Assembly (NCBI RefSeq): GCF_014696065.1
Contig: NZ_JACJPL010000031.1
Coordinates: 496,001 to 560,000 of the forward strand
Direction of reading: 5' to 3'
DNA length: 64,000 nucleotides
From: Leptolyngbya sp. FACHB-261
GTDB taxonomy: Bacteria > Cyanobacteriota > Cyanobacteriia > FACHB-261
Part shown: positions 62,708 to 64,000 of the stretch, one piece after another
How the letters are laid out: each line of letters opens with the position of its first letter
How positions within the stretch are numbered: position 1 is the stretch's first letter
Notes under the pieces: generated by a model
The model's input: the letters and a program-made list of their open reading frames with translations, nothing else
Told to the model about the DNA's origin: nothing
The model's database searches: none
Translations under genes and position numbers: made by a program

Positions 62708-63535
62708 CTAGGCCTCAGAGGGGTCCACACGAGCGTAGAATAGCCCACGGATTTTGACTTCTCTAGGTTCCTCTGCACCCATATCAGTGTCCGAGGTTTG
62801 CTCACTCTCGAAGGTACCGGCGATTTCACCTGTGGAGTTATCTACACGAGCGACTTGAAGAGACAGATGACCAGGCAATGTAAGTTCACGCTTGATATTC
62901 TTCTCTGTCAAATCTTCCCGATCAGACTGAGCAGGAAGGGCAACCGCGTTGTCATAGCCAGCAGTTAAACCACGGCCTTTGGGATCGAGAAAGTTAGCAG
63001 TACGATAGGTGTTGACTCTGAAATCGCCTTCAAAGTCTGTAGAGGTGCTAATTGCAGACAGACCCGGTTGCGTTTCAGCCACCAATCCCTTCACCGTAAA
63101 TAGCAGAGCAACGCGCTCACCACCAGGTAATTGAACTGTGATCGGCTGGTAATCAAGGCCATCTTCTTCAACGAAGCGCAGAGTACCCGCTTGGGTAGGC
63201 TCTAACTTGCCTTTCACATAGGCAATCGTTGAGGTTGAACGGGTCAGTAATTTACCAGGGACGAATTGGGCAGCTTGCCGCTTATTGGTCGGTTCTTCCT
63301 TAACGAAAAATTCGGTGGGCTGGAGGCACAAATCAGAGATTTGGTAGGACTTGCCAGAATCAATAGGAATGTTGCCTCGGCTGACGCCCTCAAGCTGAGG
63401 GCAGTTGTTAGCGAGACCAGTTCCTCTGATCTGGTCGTAGGTTAGGGGACCACTACTGGTTGGAGCATCACTGCAAGCAGTCAACAGGCCAAAACACAGA
63501 GCAATCAGGGCGGTGATTAGAGCGCGATACCTCAT
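62708..63535 (-). CDS. psbO: Photosystem II manganese-stabilising protein PsbO
   Basis: A 275-residue lumenal extrinsic protein of the oxygen-evolving complex. The signal peptide (MRYRALITALIALCFGLLTACSD) ends in a TAC cysteine, suggesting a possible lipid anchor as in some cyanobacterial PsbO. The mature start LTYDQIRGTGLANNCPQLEG, the CPQLEG/ISDLCLQP cysteine pair, EEPTNKRQAAQFVPGK, EEDGLDYQPITVQLPGGERV and GSFESEQ-type (here GTFESEQ) motifs are diagnostic. It stabilises the Mn4CaO5 cluster. It is the best organism marker in the window. Confidence 0.97.
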   Translation of the reverse strand: MRYRALITALIALCFGLLTACSDAPTSSGPLTYDQIRGTGLANNCPQLEGVSRGNIPIDSGKSYQISDLCLQPTEFFVKEEPTNKRQAAQFVPGKLLTRSTSTIAYVKGKLEPTQAGTLRFVEEDGLDYQPITVQLPGGERVALLFTVKGLVAETQPGLSAISTSTDFEGDFRVNTYRTANFLDPKGRGLTAGYDNAVALPAQSDREDLTEKNIKRELTLPGHLSLQVARVDNSTGEIAGTFESEQTSDTDMGAEEPREVKIRGLFYARVDPSEA

Positions 63536-63709
63536 GACAACCTCTCAACAGAACTGAGATAGAGCCGACAGAGCAGATGATTTCAGGCGACCACAGCTAG
63601 GTCGGACCTTATTTTACACGGGCTGTGTAGCCTTTATTTGCCCTTCTTTCAAACCTGGAGATCATGGCGAGATCACAGATTTGGAAGAGGCAACCGATAC
63701 AATGTCGAT

Positions 63710-64000
63710 ATGTCTAATGCCCCTTCTGGCTTGTCTGAAGACCTGAACAGGCTGAGTTCTGAAGTTCACTCTCTCGCTCAGTCGTGCCAAGGCAACGCTG
63801 TAGAATTACTGGCGCTGCTGCGCTTGCTTGAGAATCTGCATCACGAGATTCGAGATACGTTCTTTCAAGAGGCGCTACCCAGCAATCGTCAGGCTCTATA
63901 CAGTCTGCTCCGAGATATTGAGAATGCTGGAGGCTGGCCTAGCATTCCCCGATTGAAACTGCGTGAACTACTCATCCGCCTTCAAGCGCAAGAGATCTTC
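63710..64000 (+). CDS. Partial conserved hypothetical gene running off the right edge
   Basis: An ATG at 63710 starts a frame that stays open for 97 codons to the end of the window. The sequence (MSNAPSGLSEDLNRLSSEV, SLAQSCQGNAVELLALLRLLENLHHEI, then DTFFQEALPSNRQALYSLLRDIENAGGWPSIPRLKL) is helical and leucine-rich, and looks like a real protein of a cyanobacterial hypothetical type. No domain is recognised. It is divergent from psbO across 174 bp. The C-terminal part is outside the window. Confidence 0.72.
   Translation, partial: MSNAPSGLSEDLNRLSSEVHSLAQSCQGNAVELLALLRLLENLHHEIRDTFFQEALPSNRQALYSLLRDIENAGGWPSIPRLKLRELLIRLQAQEIF

Overview
The window is a chromosomal segment of a cyanobacterium. 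The strongest markers are psbO (oxygen-evolving photosystem II subunit), the cyanobacterial form of glutamate-cysteine ligase, glgA glycogen synthase, an S1-domain protein of the Rps1b type, a SigF-type sigma factor and many small cyanobacterial conserved hypotheticals. Base composition looks even, coding density is ordinary, and there is no rRNA, CRISPR array, prophage or intact transposase. The genus cannot be fixed from this sequence alone.

Layout. 0.5-9.5 kb: an OmpR-type regulator, an exported protein, a GNAT acetyltransferase, a DUF4385 protein, a carotenoid-desaturase-like flavoprotein, a fatty acid desaturase, an OpuC/ProX-type binding protein and histidine ammonia-lyase. 9.5-14.8 kb: a conserved hypothetical, a LysE exporter, a 21-bp repeat array, and a minus-strand cupin/methyltransferase/zinc-ribbon/unknown cluster divergent from a Crp/Fnr regulator. 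15-24.6 kb: an SPFH protein, a LysR regulator with a lone CysA ATPase, a TTC38-like TPR protein, an APC permease, two tandem CadD-like transporters, a frameshifted small exported protein and a DUF202 protein. 24.6-30.1 kb: PAP2, TauE/SafE and a membrane protein, then a four-gene urate-degradation operon (puuE, allophanate-hydrolase-related gene, hpxO, hiuH). 30.3-36.5 kb: a MITE-like repeat, tilS next to a CAT-anticodon tRNA, a LysM/M23 peptidase, trmL and gshA. 36.6-44.7 kb: glgA, a histidine kinase overlapping a GGDEF-REC protein, and membrane proteins including an acyltransferase and a GT87-like protein. 44.8-49.8 kb: a Ser/Thr phosphorylation cluster (VWA, zinc-ribbon/FHA, PP2C, FHA-kinase). 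49.9-54.5 kb: 6-phosphogluconolactonase, lipoprotein, S1 protein, coiled-coil protein and ATP sulfurylase. 54.7-59.2 kb: a PD-(D/E)XK-like protein and a polyprenyl-linked glycan group with a broken chimeric glycosyltransferase. 59.9-64 kb: a pyridine nucleotide-disulfide oxidoreductase homologue lacking the usual redox motif, sigF, psbO and a partial gene.

How genes work together. The clearest pathway is urate to 5-hydroxyisourate (HpxO) to OHCU (HiuH), then allantoin to allantoate (PuuE), with no OHCU decarboxylase gene seen here. The VWA/FHA/PP2C/kinase group forms a plausible phospho-signalling module resembling known TerY-P triads. TilS lies beside a tRNA whose CAT anticodon could make it the enzyme's substrate. 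Points worth a second look are the 21-bp array, the twice-frameshifted small exported gene, the glycosyltransferase chimera, the degenerate oxidoreductase active site and the PD-(D/E)XK-like protein.
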